Source: Bacillota bacterium
GTDB lineage: Bacteria > Bacillota_E > Sulfobacillia > Sulfobacillales > Sulfobacillaceae
Assembly (NCBI GenBank): GCA_021820165.1
Contig: JAKADW010000042.1
Coordinates: forward strand, 1-10,681
DNA: 10,681 nt
Direction: 5' to 3'
Below the pieces are notes generated by a model. The model was not told where the DNA came from, did no database searches, and worked only from the letters and a program-made list of their open reading frames with translations. Shown in pieces: positions 1-6,605 of the stretch (position 1 is its first letter; each line of letters begins with the position of its first letter). Position numbers and translations under genes: made by a program.

Positions 1-276
1 AATCCCGGTTGACTGCAATGACCCCTCGTTCGTGTTAATCTGAACCCCGGCCACATTAACCGCCCCACCAGCAGACTGTTGTACGGGGTTAATCCCCCCA
101 ATTGTCGCCGTAGGCGCGGAAGCTCCCGACAGGGTTTGCTGTAGCGCTTGGGCAAAGGTCATGGAACTCGCCTTATACCCCACGGGATTGGCGTTCGCGA
201 TATTTTCCGACACCGTCCCCAACAACGATTGGTCGGCGTTTAGGCCAGAAATGGCCGCGTACATACTTCCAGACAT
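1..276 (-). CDS. flgE: Flagellar hook protein FlgE, N-terminal part (3' end outside window)
   Basis: The first 92 codons are open from ATG 276 to the window edge. FlgE polymerises outside the cell into the hook that joins the rod to the filament. The N-terminus has the flagellar rod/hook signature: an MYAAISGL helix, then SENIANANPVGYK at about residues 22-34 (usual form NNIANVNTVGYK). A stretch at about residues 61-92 resembles the GG-NPVQ...GSLQ-TG segment of FlgE/FlgG. An AGGAGG ribosome binding site (284-289) sits 7 bases before the ATG. It lies 14 bases after the TIGR02530-type gene and follows flgD, the usual place of flgE in Bacillota. Only four charged residues are visible in 92. FlgG or FlgF cannot be excluded from the N-terminus alone, but gene order favours FlgE. 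Confidence 0.88.
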   Translation of the reverse strand, partial: MSGSMYAAISGLNADQSLLGTVSENIANANPVGYKASSMTFAQALQQTLSGASAPTATIGGINPVQQSAGGAVNVAGVQINTNEGSLQSTGI

Positions 277-290
277 GCGTTAACCTCCTC

Positions 291-740
291 TTATTCTTCC
301 ATCGCGTTCATCAAGCTCCAATGGAGTGGCCCTGGTTGTCCCCCGTCAGTCGGTCGGGGGGACGAAGCGCCCTCAGAAGAGGTCCGGCCTACTAAGACCA
401 GTGCATCAACATTGGAAATGGTTTGCATCGAATCGGTTCCACCCTGAGGGACCGTAGTGATGACGGTGCCCTTTTGGGGAGCAACGATGAAAATTCCGGG
501 GTCCATGACAATCGCCGCCTGCTTAGCGCCGGCCGCCTTAGCCTTGTCCATCGCTTCGTGCAATTGGTTCATTTGCGTGGACGAGAGCGTAATATTACGC
601 TCGCGCATCCGGTCCGCCGCGTGCCGGCTGAAGTTGATCTTCTCCTGCACCAGACCCCGGAATCCCGGCGCTGGTACAGTGCCTCCTTTTGTTACGGTCG
701 AGGATAGACGCTCGAACGACGGCCCTTGAATCGGCTTCAT
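291..740 (-). CDS. Flagellar operon protein, TIGR02530/DUF3766-like
   Basis: A 149-residue protein with no firmly established biochemical role known to me. It resembles the small family named TIGR02530 (flagellar operon protein) found between flgD and flgE in many Bacillota. Family-like features are INFSRHAADRMRERNI at about residues 35-50, an amphipathic helix with an A-AGAK segment at about 65-73, a hydrophobic strand AAIVMDPGIFIVAP, the VITTV core, and SNVDALVLV near 108-116. The last 30 residues are a Gly/Pro/Ser-rich tail that I take to be variable. The ATG at 740 overlaps the flgD stop by four bases (ATGA) and has only a weak ribosome binding site, so translation is probably coupled to flgD. 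There is no signal peptide or membrane segment. Its placement between the hook cap and hook genes suggests a role in hook assembly or export, but that is inference. Confidence 0.8.
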   Translation of the reverse strand: MKPIQGPSFERLSSTVTKGGTVPAPGFRGLVQEKINFSRHAADRMRERNITLSSTQMNQLHEAMDKAKAAGAKQAAIVMDPGIFIVAPQKGTVITTVPQGGTDSMQTISNVDALVLVGRTSSEGASSPRPTDGGQPGPLHWSLMNAMEE

Positions 741-1186
741 GACTCGCTAACTTTTGCGATGTTGCTCGCCTGAACGGCCCCTACGCCCGACACATCGAAG
801 CTCATGCCATGGCTACCATTCGTGACCGCCGTAACCTGCCCGGATTTTCCCGCAGTGGTTGTCACCGTTTTCCCAATGAGTTGGCTCGCGGTCATAATGT
901 TGCCAGAGTTCCCCTGCACCGCCGACAGAATCTGTTTTAAGGTCGAGGTTTGGCTGGTCACGGCCGAGAGCTGAGAGAATTGAGCCAGCTCGGCGACAAA
1001 CTGAGTGTTGTTCATAGGACTCAAAGGGTCTTGGTATTTGAGCTCCGCTGATAGGAGCGTCAAAAACGACTGCTCATTGAGCTTCGACCCCAGGCTTCCG
1101 GATGACGTGCTCGAACTGGTATTCGGGGTACCCGTCGCACCCGTCACATTGGCCGTCCCCGTTGGCAAAATAGGATTCATACTCAT
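737..1186 (-). CDS. flgD: Flagellar hook capping / hook assembly protein FlgD
   Basis: FlgD is exported and forms the temporary cap under which FlgE subunits assemble. The 149-residue length matches the short Bacillus type, which lacks the C-terminal FlgD Ig-like/tudor domains of enterobacteria. The family core is clear: FLTLLSAELKYQDPLSPMNN at about residues 41-60, followed by TQFVAELAQFSQL. A Ser/Thr/Gly-rich N-terminal tail of about 33 residues is typical of export substrates. The C-terminal part (ASQLIGKTV, then a beta-rich GQVTAV segment) matches the end of short FlgDs. Two ATGs are possible: 1186, only 4 bases after AGGAGG, or 1180, 10 bases after it. The flgD stop overlaps the next gene by four bases. 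It starts 15 bases after the fliK stop. Confidence 0.94.
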   Translation of the reverse strand: MSMNPILPTGTANVTGATGTPNTSSSTSSGSLGSKLNEQSFLTLLSAELKYQDPLSPMNNTQFVAELAQFSQLSAVTSQTSTLKQILSAVQGNSGNIMTASQLIGKTVTTTAGKSGQVTAVTNGSHGMSFDVSGVGAVQASNIAKVSES

Positions 1187-1190
1187 GGTT

Positions 1191-1196
1191 CCTCCT
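1191..1196 (-). promoter_or_regulatory. Ribosome binding site of flgD
   Basis: AGGAGG on the minus strand lies 4 bases before ATG 1186 and 10 bases before in-frame ATG 1180. Other genes here use about 7 to 8 bases, so the spacing leaves the choice of flgD start open. The two candidates differ by only two residues. Confidence 0.7.
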
Positions 1197-1201
1197 TTTG
1201 A

Positions 1202-2416
1202 CTAGACTCGATAGTCGATACCGCTGGTGAATGCACTACCCTCACCGTAACTAGCCCCCGTGGGGACTTCAGGCGATCGAAAATGCCTTCCCAACTCCGG
1301 GACATATGGCACGGTGCCCCCGGAGTGCCCTGGATCACCCGAAAACGCCTGATTCCCCCCTTGCGAGAACAAGGAGAACTCCAACGTAGATACTCCGTCA
1401 GGCAAATGCACGGCGTGGTGGGGGAGCGCCGTCGGGGAAGCATTCACGAGGCCCGTGGCTATTTGGCTCGCACTCACGGTGAGATCCGCCTTAAGCTTCG
1501 ACCCTTCTTGGGTGAGCTCCAGTTTCATGGGTTGCCCGGCCGAAACGGGCGGCCGAATGATCCATGACGAATGCTTCACGCCATCTTGCTGTACCATCGG
1601 ACCCGCTTGGATTTTCCAACCGGGCGCCGGCGCCGGCGTTTCGACCTTGGCCTGGTGGGACTCCCCGCCCGTGCTAGTCCGATGCGACGCGGCCGGCGGG
1701 GCGAGGGTCCCGGGTGTGCCAGCGGTCAAGCCAAACGACTTCGGAGCTTGAGGCGCCCTTGCACCCGCGCGGGGAACCGGGTGAGCCGTCTTCCCCAAGG
1801 TAACCCTTGGCTTTACAGTTGACGTCCCGGACCGAACGACGTCGGAACTCGTTCCCCGGACCTTCAGAGGTGGCCGGTGACCGCCGCCGGGCGAAACTCT
1901 CAGGCGAGTCGCCTTCAACTTTACCGGTGGCTTCGTCCCCATCATAGTAGCTTTGAGAGCGGCCTCGGGCTTTTCCTTTATCGCGGCCGGCCCTTTGGCT
2001 TTGCCGGATACCACCTGTTTCTGGTGAATACGGATTGCCTGACGACCGATCCGTAAAGCGAAGGCCTTCCGATCGCCTGCAAGCTTCCCCGTCCTGACCG
2101 GCGAAAGCTTAAGCCTCACTGCCGACTTTGCCTGCGCCAGGTAAGACGGGTTCCCGAGCTTGAGGCTTCTCAAGGGATGGTGAGGGGTCTCTGGTGGCGG
2201 CGCTGGCAGCAAGTCCGGGGCCAGCGGATGACCAAGCTTCTTCGCTCGGTTGGCTTCGGGTTTATGCGCGCCCGGCTTCGGTTTCGCTTTGGTGTGGACT
2301 GATTTTCCCGTAACCGGCAGTCGAATCTTGACCAGGTGTTTAAACTTACCTGGTGCGACTTTAGGACGGGTGGGCGCCGCTTGCGGACCCGAGATTATCA
2401 TGGTGCTACTCATCAT
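1202..2416 (-). CDS. fliK: Flagellar hook-length control protein FliK (divergent)
   Basis: FliK is a secreted molecular ruler that switches the export gate from hook to filament substrates. The assignment rests on position (after fliJ and pilZ, before flgD) and a divergent Flg_hook-like C-terminal region. In that region, roughly residues 295-355, hydrophobic strand and helix periodicity is visible: MKLELTQEGSKLKADLTVSAS, then a helix with NASPTAL, then STLEFSLF. The first ~280 residues are Pro/Lys/Arg/Ala-rich and probably disordered; the first 200 hold about 43 Lys/Arg against about 7 Asp/Glu. No signal peptide is present, as expected for a substrate of the flagellar export gate. I chose ATG 2416 because the ribosome binding site overlaps the upstream in-frame GTG at 2425; the result is 404 residues, a normal FliK length. 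An ATG at 2413 would also fit. Confidence 0.78.
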   Translation of the reverse strand: MMSSTMIISGPQAAPTRPKVAPGKFKHLVKIRLPVTGKSVHTKAKPKPGAHKPEANRAKKLGHPLAPDLLPAPPPETPHHPLRSLKLGNPSYLAQAKSAVRLKLSPVRTGKLAGDRKAFALRIGRQAIRIHQKQVVSGKAKGPAAIKEKPEAALKATMMGTKPPVKLKATRLRVSPGGGHRPPLKVRGTSSDVVRSGTSTVKPRVTLGKTAHPVPRAGARAPQAPKSFGLTAGTPGTLAPPAASHRTSTGGESHQAKVETPAPAPGWKIQAGPMVQQDGVKHSSWIIRPPVSAGQPMKLELTQEGSKLKADLTVSASQIATGLVNASPTALPHHAVHLPDGVSTLEFSLFSQGGNQAFSGDPGHSGGTVPYVPELGRHFRSPEVPTGASYGEGSAFTSGIDYRV

Positions 2417-2421
2417 TTTTT

Positions 2422-2431
2422 TCACCTCCTT
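2422..2431 (-). promoter_or_regulatory. Ribosome binding site that fixes the fliK start
   Basis: The minus strand reads AAGGAGGTGA, a full match to the Bacillus-type Shine-Dalgarno sequence. Its AGGAGG core ends 8 bases before ATG 2416. The upstream in-frame GTG at 2425 lies inside this motif and so cannot be served by it. Confidence 0.85.
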
Positions 2432-2467
2432 TCACTGACTACCTCGCGTTGCCTCACCTCCCTTCTG

Positions 2468-3085
2468 TCAGCGTCCGATACTTAACCGCGCGTGTTGACG
2501 GCGCACATATTGCTCTAGCCACTTGCGGTCAGAGAGCGAGATATGCGTGAACTGCACTGCCGTCTCCCAACTTTGCCGCCCTCGGACTTCACGAGGTTTG
2601 GCAGACACGCGGACCACCTTTCCCACCACCTGCAAAATCCGCTGCTCGACTCTGAGCCGCATTTTCAACTCAAGCCCATTCCAGACTTTCACGGCACTCG
2701 GAAAACGAAGACCGGTGGATGACACGTCCATGGTGGTGGTCACCAACATCTCTGAATCGGGCCGGACCAGCCCATATTCTAGGGGAAGGGCAACCTTAAC
2801 ACGAAACGACTTTCGGAATTCCACCACCCGCGGTACACCCTCCATCTTGACCACGATGATAGGGATGGGGTCGAGCACGTCTGTGACGCGCGCGAACTGC
2901 TGATAGAGCGTCTCATCCTCCGACCACCGGATGGAGATTTTCTGACCCGGAAGCGGGGTCAACTCCATTTCGGCGTCGCGAAGCGCGTCAATATAGACTT
3001 CATCCCGTACTGCGCGGATGACCCGGCTCTGGACTGTCCGGTTCGTGAAAACGATGTGCACGGACTGGTTCGGATCTAGTCCCAC
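2468..3085 (-). CDS. PilZ-domain (YcgR/FlgZ-like) cyclic di-GMP receptor
   Basis: A 205-residue soluble protein with the two-part layout of YcgR-type flagellar brakes: an N-terminal beta-rich domain (about residues 1-88), then a PilZ domain (about 90-200). Both cyclic di-GMP motifs are visible: RxxxR as R91-KSF-R95, and D/NxSxxG as D120-VSST-G125. Cyclic di-GMP binding is therefore likely. In characterised relatives (E. coli YcgR, B. subtilis YpfA) the loaded protein acts on the motor or stator to slow swimming. The start is GTG 3085, 7 bases after GGAGG, and it overlaps the end of fliJ by ten bases. Placement inside the fli genes suggests a dedicated flagellar role, either on the motor or, given fliJ and fliK as neighbours, on export. 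The choice between these is not decided by sequence. Confidence 0.87.
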   Translation of the reverse strand: MGLDPNQSVHIVFTNRTVQSRVIRAVRDEVYIDALRDAEMELTPLPGQKISIRWSEDETLYQQFARVTDVLDPIPIIVVKMEGVPRVVEFRKSFRVKVALPLEYGLVRPDSEMLVTTTMDVSSTGLRFPSAVKVWNGLELKMRLRVEQRILQVVGKVVRVSAKPREVRGRQSWETAVQFTHISLSDRKWLEQYVRRQHARLSIGR

Positions 3086-3501
3086 AGCTCCCCCTCCGCT
3101 TCCTCTTTGGCACGGCGTGCAACTCCGCGCTGGCTCAACTCTCGGCCTTGTCGGCGCTGAAGCACCTTCTGGCGCCCCTCTTCCCGTCGCTGCAACACCT
3201 CTTGCAATGTTTCGATGCGACGGCTAACGCCTAAAATAGCTGTTCGACACTCATTTATTCGCGCTTCGACAAGAAAATCCTTTTCTGCCAGGTTTTGCAG
3301 TTCGCGGTCGGCTCGCGCGGCGAAAGCCAGCCATCCGGCGATATCGTCTGACCCCATGAGAGAACTTGTCGGAATTCCCATCTTCGATAGCCAATATCCC
3401 TTTTCTTCGTGAAGTACGCGCTGTTCTTCCACTAAAGCGGCCAACATTTCCCGGAGGCGATCGCGTTCGCTTTCCTGAAGTTCAATCAAGGTCACAATCA
3501 T
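3076..3501 (-). CDS. fliJ: Flagellar export protein FliJ
   Basis: A 141-residue, highly charged and helical protein, with heptad-like runs over most of its length, as expected for the two-helix coiled coil of FliJ. In known systems FliJ sits in the centre of the FliI hexamer, contacts FlhA, and helps couple ATPase and proton motive force to protein export. FliJ proteins share little sequence, so the call rests on size, coiled-coil character and its place directly after fliI. ATG 3501 overlaps the fliI stop by four bases (ATGA), suggesting translational coupling. The C-terminal ~30 residues are rich in Arg and Glu. The gene end overlaps the pilZ start by ten bases. Confidence 0.85.
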   Translation of the reverse strand: MIVTLIELQESERDRLREMLAALVEEQRVLHEEKGYWLSKMGIPTSSLMGSDDIAGWLAFAARADRELQNLAEKDFLVEARINECRTAILGVSRRIETLQEVLQRREEGRQKVLQRRQGRELSQRGVARRAKEEAEGELWD

Positions 3502-4820
3502 GCCGATTCGAGCCCCGGATCGCGAGACAGCAGCTCATGCAGCGAGGACAGTGTCTCCTCAGCATGCACGAACTCCCTCACACTTTGGGTCATCCACGCT
3601 GTCAGCTCCGGCTCAATGCGTAAACACGCATCCAAAATCGGATCGCTCCCCGGGTGGTACGCGCCCAGCATGACCAAATCAGCGCTTTTCTCGAGTCGGG
3701 CTAACACACGGCGAACCCGGGAGGCCAAGCGTTGGTGGTCGGGCTGGGTGACTTCGGGCATCACCCGACTCAAACTCTTCAACACATCAATGGCGGGGAA
3801 GTGGTCGCGCTCCGCTAGACGGCGATCAAGGTAGAGGTTGCCGTCTAAAATACCCCGTACTGCATCGCCAATCGGGTCGGCCGGGTCATCACTATCCAGG
3901 AGCACAGTGAAGATGCCCGTAATGCTGCCCGACCCGACCCGCCCAGCCCGCTCTAGAACCCGAGGCAGCAGATGGAAGACTGACGGCGTGAAACCCCGCA
4001 CCGAAGGCAGTTCCCCACTTTCAAGGCCGACCTCACTCTGCGCCATGGCTACACGGGTGAGGGAGTCAACCACCATCATGACGTCCATGCCGTCCTGGCG
4101 AAATGCCTCAGCGACACGAAAGGCGGTGTCCATGGCGCGAAGGCGCAAGATCGCGGGACTGTCCGAGGTGGCGGCAATCACCGCCGTTCGGGCCAGCGCC
4201 TCAGGCGCTAAGCCGTGATAGAATTCGGCGATTTCCCGACCGCGTTCGCCGATAAGGGCAACCACGGCCACGTCAGCGCTGGTGCCTTCCAACATCTGCT
4301 GCAATAGCGTGGTCTTGCCCACACCAGCCCCGGCAAAAATCCCGACCCGCTGCCCCCGCCCCAGCGTTAAAAGACCGTCCACGACACGAATCCCTGTCCA
4401 GAGCGGTGAATCGATGGGCTTCCTATCTAAGGGTCGGATGGGTTCGGGCGTAATCTCCTGCCGGCGAGCGGCTACCCGAGCCTGGTTATCCAGCGGCTCT
4501 CCAGTCCCATCCACCACTCGCCCCAACAGCCCACGGCCCACCGGCACGCGAAGACGCCGTCCAGTCGCCCGAACCATCATGCCCTGGCGAAGCCCAGTCA
4601 GGTCCCCATAGGGGGTGAGGAGCAGCCGCCCCTCTGAGAGAAATCCGGAGACCTCCAGCATGGTGACGTCCCGATCGCCATCCATCAACCAGACAATTTC
4701 GCCGATAGCGGCTTTGGGGCCTCGGCTTACGACCGAGAGCCCGCGCACGGCCTCAATACGCCCAAAGCGCCAAAAACGCCGCTCCCCCGGGATACGGTGA
4801 ATGACCTCAGGATCGGTCAT
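3498..4820 (-). CDS. fliI: Flagellum-specific ATPase FliI
   Basis: A 440-residue cytoplasmic ATPase of the F1-beta/type III secretion family that energises and organises export of flagellar proteins with FliH and FliJ. Visible parts are an N-terminal beta domain (to about residue 95), the Walker A loop AGAGVGKT at about 163-170 (K169), the GERGRE segment at about 191-196 with a likely catalytic Glu192, and Walker B VMMVVDSLTR ending near 256 (D252). After these come the family-typical segments GSITGIFTVL and LAERDHFPAIDVL. The last ~90 residues form the helical C-terminal domain. ATG 4820 is preferred over an in-frame TTG at 4859 because AGGAGG lies exactly 7 bases before it and it overlaps the fliH stop as ATGA. 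All key residues are present, so it should be active. Confidence 0.97.
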   Translation of the reverse strand: MTDPEVIHRIPGERRFWRFGRIEAVRGLSVVSRGPKAAIGEIVWLMDGDRDVTMLEVSGFLSEGRLLLTPYGDLTGLRQGMMVRATGRRLRVPVGRGLLGRVVDGTGEPLDNQARVAARRQEITPEPIRPLDRKPIDSPLWTGIRVVDGLLTLGRGQRVGIFAGAGVGKTTLLQQMLEGTSADVAVVALIGERGREIAEFYHGLAPEALARTAVIAATSDSPAILRLRAMDTAFRVAEAFRQDGMDVMMVVDSLTRVAMAQSEVGLESGELPSVRGFTPSVFHLLPRVLERAGRVGSGSITGIFTVLLDSDDPADPIGDAVRGILDGNLYLDRRLAERDHFPAIDVLKSLSRVMPEVTQPDHQRLASRVRRVLARLEKSADLVMLGAYHPGSDPILDACLRIEPELTAWMTQSVREFVHAEETLSSLHELLSRDPGLESA

Positions 4821-5503
4821 CCCAGCACCTCCTCTAGCAACGCCTTTAAGGAGAGCCAAGGCCCCCCTAGGGCGCCACCCGTGTCTCCCTCCGCACGCAT
4901 CAGGCCTTGAGCGAGCTGTTCGTCAATCTTTATCACCAGATTGGGCAACGTATCCTTCAACAACTCCTCCAAAGCTTTTAGACGCGGGCCCCACGTGGGG
5001 TCTAAGAACAAGTTCACCTTGGGACCATCGACGGTGCTGACCAGTTCTTCAATATAAGCGACCACCACGTCCAAACGCTCCAGCTTAAGCCGTGAGTATA
5101 CGGCCAGGGAGAGGGCGGCGGCCAACGCCCAGGTGCTTTCATCACTGAGGCGATTCAAATAGGCTTCGGTTTGTTCGGCTAGTTCCAGTGGTTCTGTGAG
5201 TCTGGCGCGGATTTCCTCCCAAGCCTCGCGGGACCGTTCGCGCCCTTCGCTCATACCCGCCTCATAGCCCTCCCGAAATCCCCGATCACGGGCCTCTTGA
5301 CGCAAGGTCTCGGCGGACATTTCGGCTTCCTCAATAATGGCCCGCGCCTCACTCTTGGCCCGTGCCACGACTTCGCTGACTGCCTCAGTGAGTTCCGGTT
5401 CGAAGTCGGTCTCTTGGGTCTCCGGCAATAGCGCCTCCACCGCCACACGTTGTCTTGCGAGCGTTTGTTGATGGGCTTTCACCACCTTAGAGGACGAAAT
5501 CAT
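4817..5503 (-). CDS. fliH: Flagellar export ATPase regulator FliH
   Basis: A 228-residue protein that binds FliI as a dimer, restrains its ATPase and docks it on the C-ring. Residues about 38-75 are a Glu/Ala-rich coiled coil. They lead into a GxxxG ladder (G75, G79, G83, G87) of the kind described for FliH proteins. The C-terminal ~100 residues match the FliH/V-ATPase subunit E-like domain, including VNLFLDPTW and IKIDEQLAQGLMRAEGDTGG, the counterpart of the usual G-I-E-S--G-IDASI region. ATG 5503 overlaps the end of fliG by 17 bases and has a weak purine-rich site (GGGGGAGAAGG), so coupling to fliG is likely. The stop overlaps the fliI ATG. Confidence 0.92.
   Translation of the reverse strand: MISSSKVVKAHQQTLARQRVAVEALLPETQETDFEPELTEAVSEVVARAKSEARAIIEEAEMSAETLRQEARDRGFREGYEAGMSEGRERSREAWEEIRARLTEPLELAEQTEAYLNRLSDESTWALAAALSLAVYSRLKLERLDVVVAYIEELVSTVDGPKVNLFLDPTWGPRLKALEELLKDTLPNLVIKIDEQLAQGLMRAEGDTGGALGGPWLSLKALLEEVLG
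4828..4833 (-). promoter_or_regulatory. Ribosome binding site that fixes the fliI start
   Basis: AGGAGG on the minus strand with a 7-base spacer to ATG 4820. It lies inside the last codons of fliH and rules against the longer TTG-initiated reading at 4859, which has no such site. Confidence 0.85.
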
Positions 5504-6491
5504 CCTTCTCCCCCCGTGAAATAATGATTTCGCCCTGATCTTCGAGCTGGCGAATGATGTTCACAATTTCGCGCTGGGATTGCTCCACGTCCCGAATGCG
5601 CACGGGGCCCAAAACCTCGATGTCATCCTTTAAGAGCTCCGCCGCTTTCTGCGACAGGTTCTTCATAATCCTGGAGGAGATATCTTGCGGCGCTCCCTTC
5701 AAGGCCATGGCGAGAGTCTTGTTGTCCACTCGGCGAAGCACCTTCTGGATGGCCCGGTCATCCAACTGGACAATGTTTTCAAACACAAACATGCGATTTC
5801 TAATATCCTCGGCCAAGTCTGGATGTTGTTCTTCGAGGCGCGACATAATCAGCCGTTCCGCCGCCCGCTCGGTATTGTTCAGAATCGGCACAATCACGTT
5901 CAGTCCACCGCCGCCCCCACTGGCCTCGTCAGCGGCCAAGTCGGAGAGTTTTTGTTCAATGAGGGCTTCGACTTCCTTGATGACCTCCGGGGCCGCCCGG
6001 CCCATCAACGCAATCCTCCGCGCCACATCCGTCTGCAATTCCGGCGGCAATGCCGAGAGGACGGCCGCTGACTGCGCCGGTTCGGTGTGCGATAAAATCA
6101 CGGCGATGGTTTGGGGATGCTCGTCTTGGACCAAGGAGGTAATCTGGGCGGGGTCGACCTTGCGCAACATTTCGAACGGCCGCTTCTGTAAAAAGTTGCG
6201 CAATCGATGCATGATCTCGGTGGCCCGTTGATCGTCAAAGGCACGCTCCAACATGTCTTTGGCCAGGTCGGCTCCACCCTCAGCAATTTGCCGTTCCGCT
6301 TGACTGAGGTGATAGAATTCGCTTAACACCTCGTCCTGAACCGCCGGATCGACCCGCTTCATCTTGGCAATCTCCACCGTAATCGCCTCGACATCGGAGC
6401 GCTTCATGTAACGGAGAATGCCAGCCGCCTCGTCTGCTCCCATACTTAATAGCAACACTGCCGCCTTGCGGGCCCCCTGCGCCCTATCCAT
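5487..6491 (-). CDS. fliG: Flagellar motor switch protein FliG
   Basis: FliG sits on the cytoplasmic face of the FliF ring and turns MotA contact into torque. From ATG 6491 the product is 334 residues, close to the B. subtilis protein. Visible parts are the N-terminal FliF-binding domain (ARKAAVLLLSMG at about 7-18), the EHPQT motif near residue 126, a Gly-rich linker (ASGGGGG), the MFVFE motif, and the C-terminal torque helix with charged residues in KDDIEVLGPVRIRDVEQSQ. An in-frame GTG at 6557 would add 22 residues unlike FliG and is only about one base from AGGAG, so I reject it. The ATG has GGGGGTGA 5 bases upstream, a near-match to the Shine-Dalgarno sequence. A 30-codon upstream ORF ends across this start. 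Confidence 0.96.
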   Translation of the reverse strand: MDRAQGARKAAVLLLSMGADEAAGILRYMKRSDVEAITVEIAKMKRVDPAVQDEVLSEFYHLSQAERQIAEGGADLAKDMLERAFDDQRATEIMHRLRNFLQKRPFEMLRKVDPAQITSLVQDEHPQTIAVILSHTEPAQSAAVLSALPPELQTDVARRIALMGRAAPEVIKEVEALIEQKLSDLAADEASGGGGGLNVIVPILNNTERAAERLIMSRLEEQHPDLAEDIRNRMFVFENIVQLDDRAIQKVLRRVDNKTLAMALKGAPQDISSRIMKNLSQKAAELLKDDIEVLGPVRIRDVEQSQREIVNIIRQLEDQGEIIISRGEKDDFVL

Positions 6492-6576
6492 GAGGCTCAC
6501 CCCCGAAACGAGAGGAGGACGCCACGGATAGCCGACACGCAATACGTTGATGGTCACTCTCCTGGCATATCGGCAT
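6484..6576 (-). CDS. Possible 30-codon leader ORF upstream of fliG
   Basis: In the only sizeable gap of the operon, ATG 6576 is preceded by TGGGAGG with a 7-base spacer, as good a ribosome binding site as any in the window. It opens a 30-codon frame (beginning MPICQESDHQ, ending FGGEPHG) that stops at TAG 6486-6484. That stop lies across codons 2-3 of fliG in another frame, so a ribosome finishing the leader would stop just past the fliG ATG. This layout fits termination-reinitiation coupling or a regulatory leader peptide. The peptide resembles nothing I recognise, has two Cys and no membrane segment, and may simply be a chance frame. The strength and spacing of the ribosome binding site are the main argument. 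Confidence 0.35.
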   Translation of the reverse strand: MPICQESDHQRIACRLSVASSSRFGGEPHG

Positions 6577-6583
6577 GGCTATT

Positions 6584-6590
6584 CCTCCCA
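6584..6590 (-). promoter_or_regulatory. Strong ribosome binding site in the fliF-fliG gap
   Basis: TGGGAGG on the minus strand lies 85-99 bases upstream of the fliG ATG, too far to serve it directly. It is placed correctly (7 bases) for ATG 6576 of the putative leader ORF. Confidence 0.6.
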
Positions 6591-6605
6591 TCCTAACCGG
6601 TGCAA

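Noticed and set aside
1183..1443. An 86-codon minus-strand frame overlapping the end of fliK.
   Set aside because: It sits in another frame of fliK and flgD, resembles nothing, and has no ribosome binding site.
1623..1634. Perfect 12-base palindrome GGCGCCGGCGCC inside fliK.
   Set aside because: It simply encodes the alternating Pro/Ala stretch of FliK; there is no following T run and no sign of a terminator or operator role.
4821..4859. Longer fliI starting at TTG 4859.
   Set aside because: ATG 4820 has AGGAGG at 7 bases and the usual ATGA overlap with fliH; the TTG has no ribosome binding site.
5554..6231. A 225-codon open frame on the plus strand.
   Set aside because: It lies wholly antisense to fliG, the product is Ser/Arg-rich low-quality sequence, and no ribosome binding site or family resemblance is seen; it is a shadow of the GC-biased codons of fliG.
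6492..6557. Longer fliG starting at GTG 6557.
   Set aside because: The added 22 residues do not resemble FliG N-termini, and the nearby AGGAG is about one base from the GTG, too close for initiation.
6567..6574. GCCGATAT on the transcript strand in the fliF-fliG gap, identical to the sigma-D (flagellar sigma) -10 consensus.
   Set aside because: No TAAA-like -35 lies 14-16 bases upstream, the motif overlaps the leader ATG, and GCCGATA-type strings also occur inside genes here (for example + strand 4248-4255 in fliI), so chance is likely.
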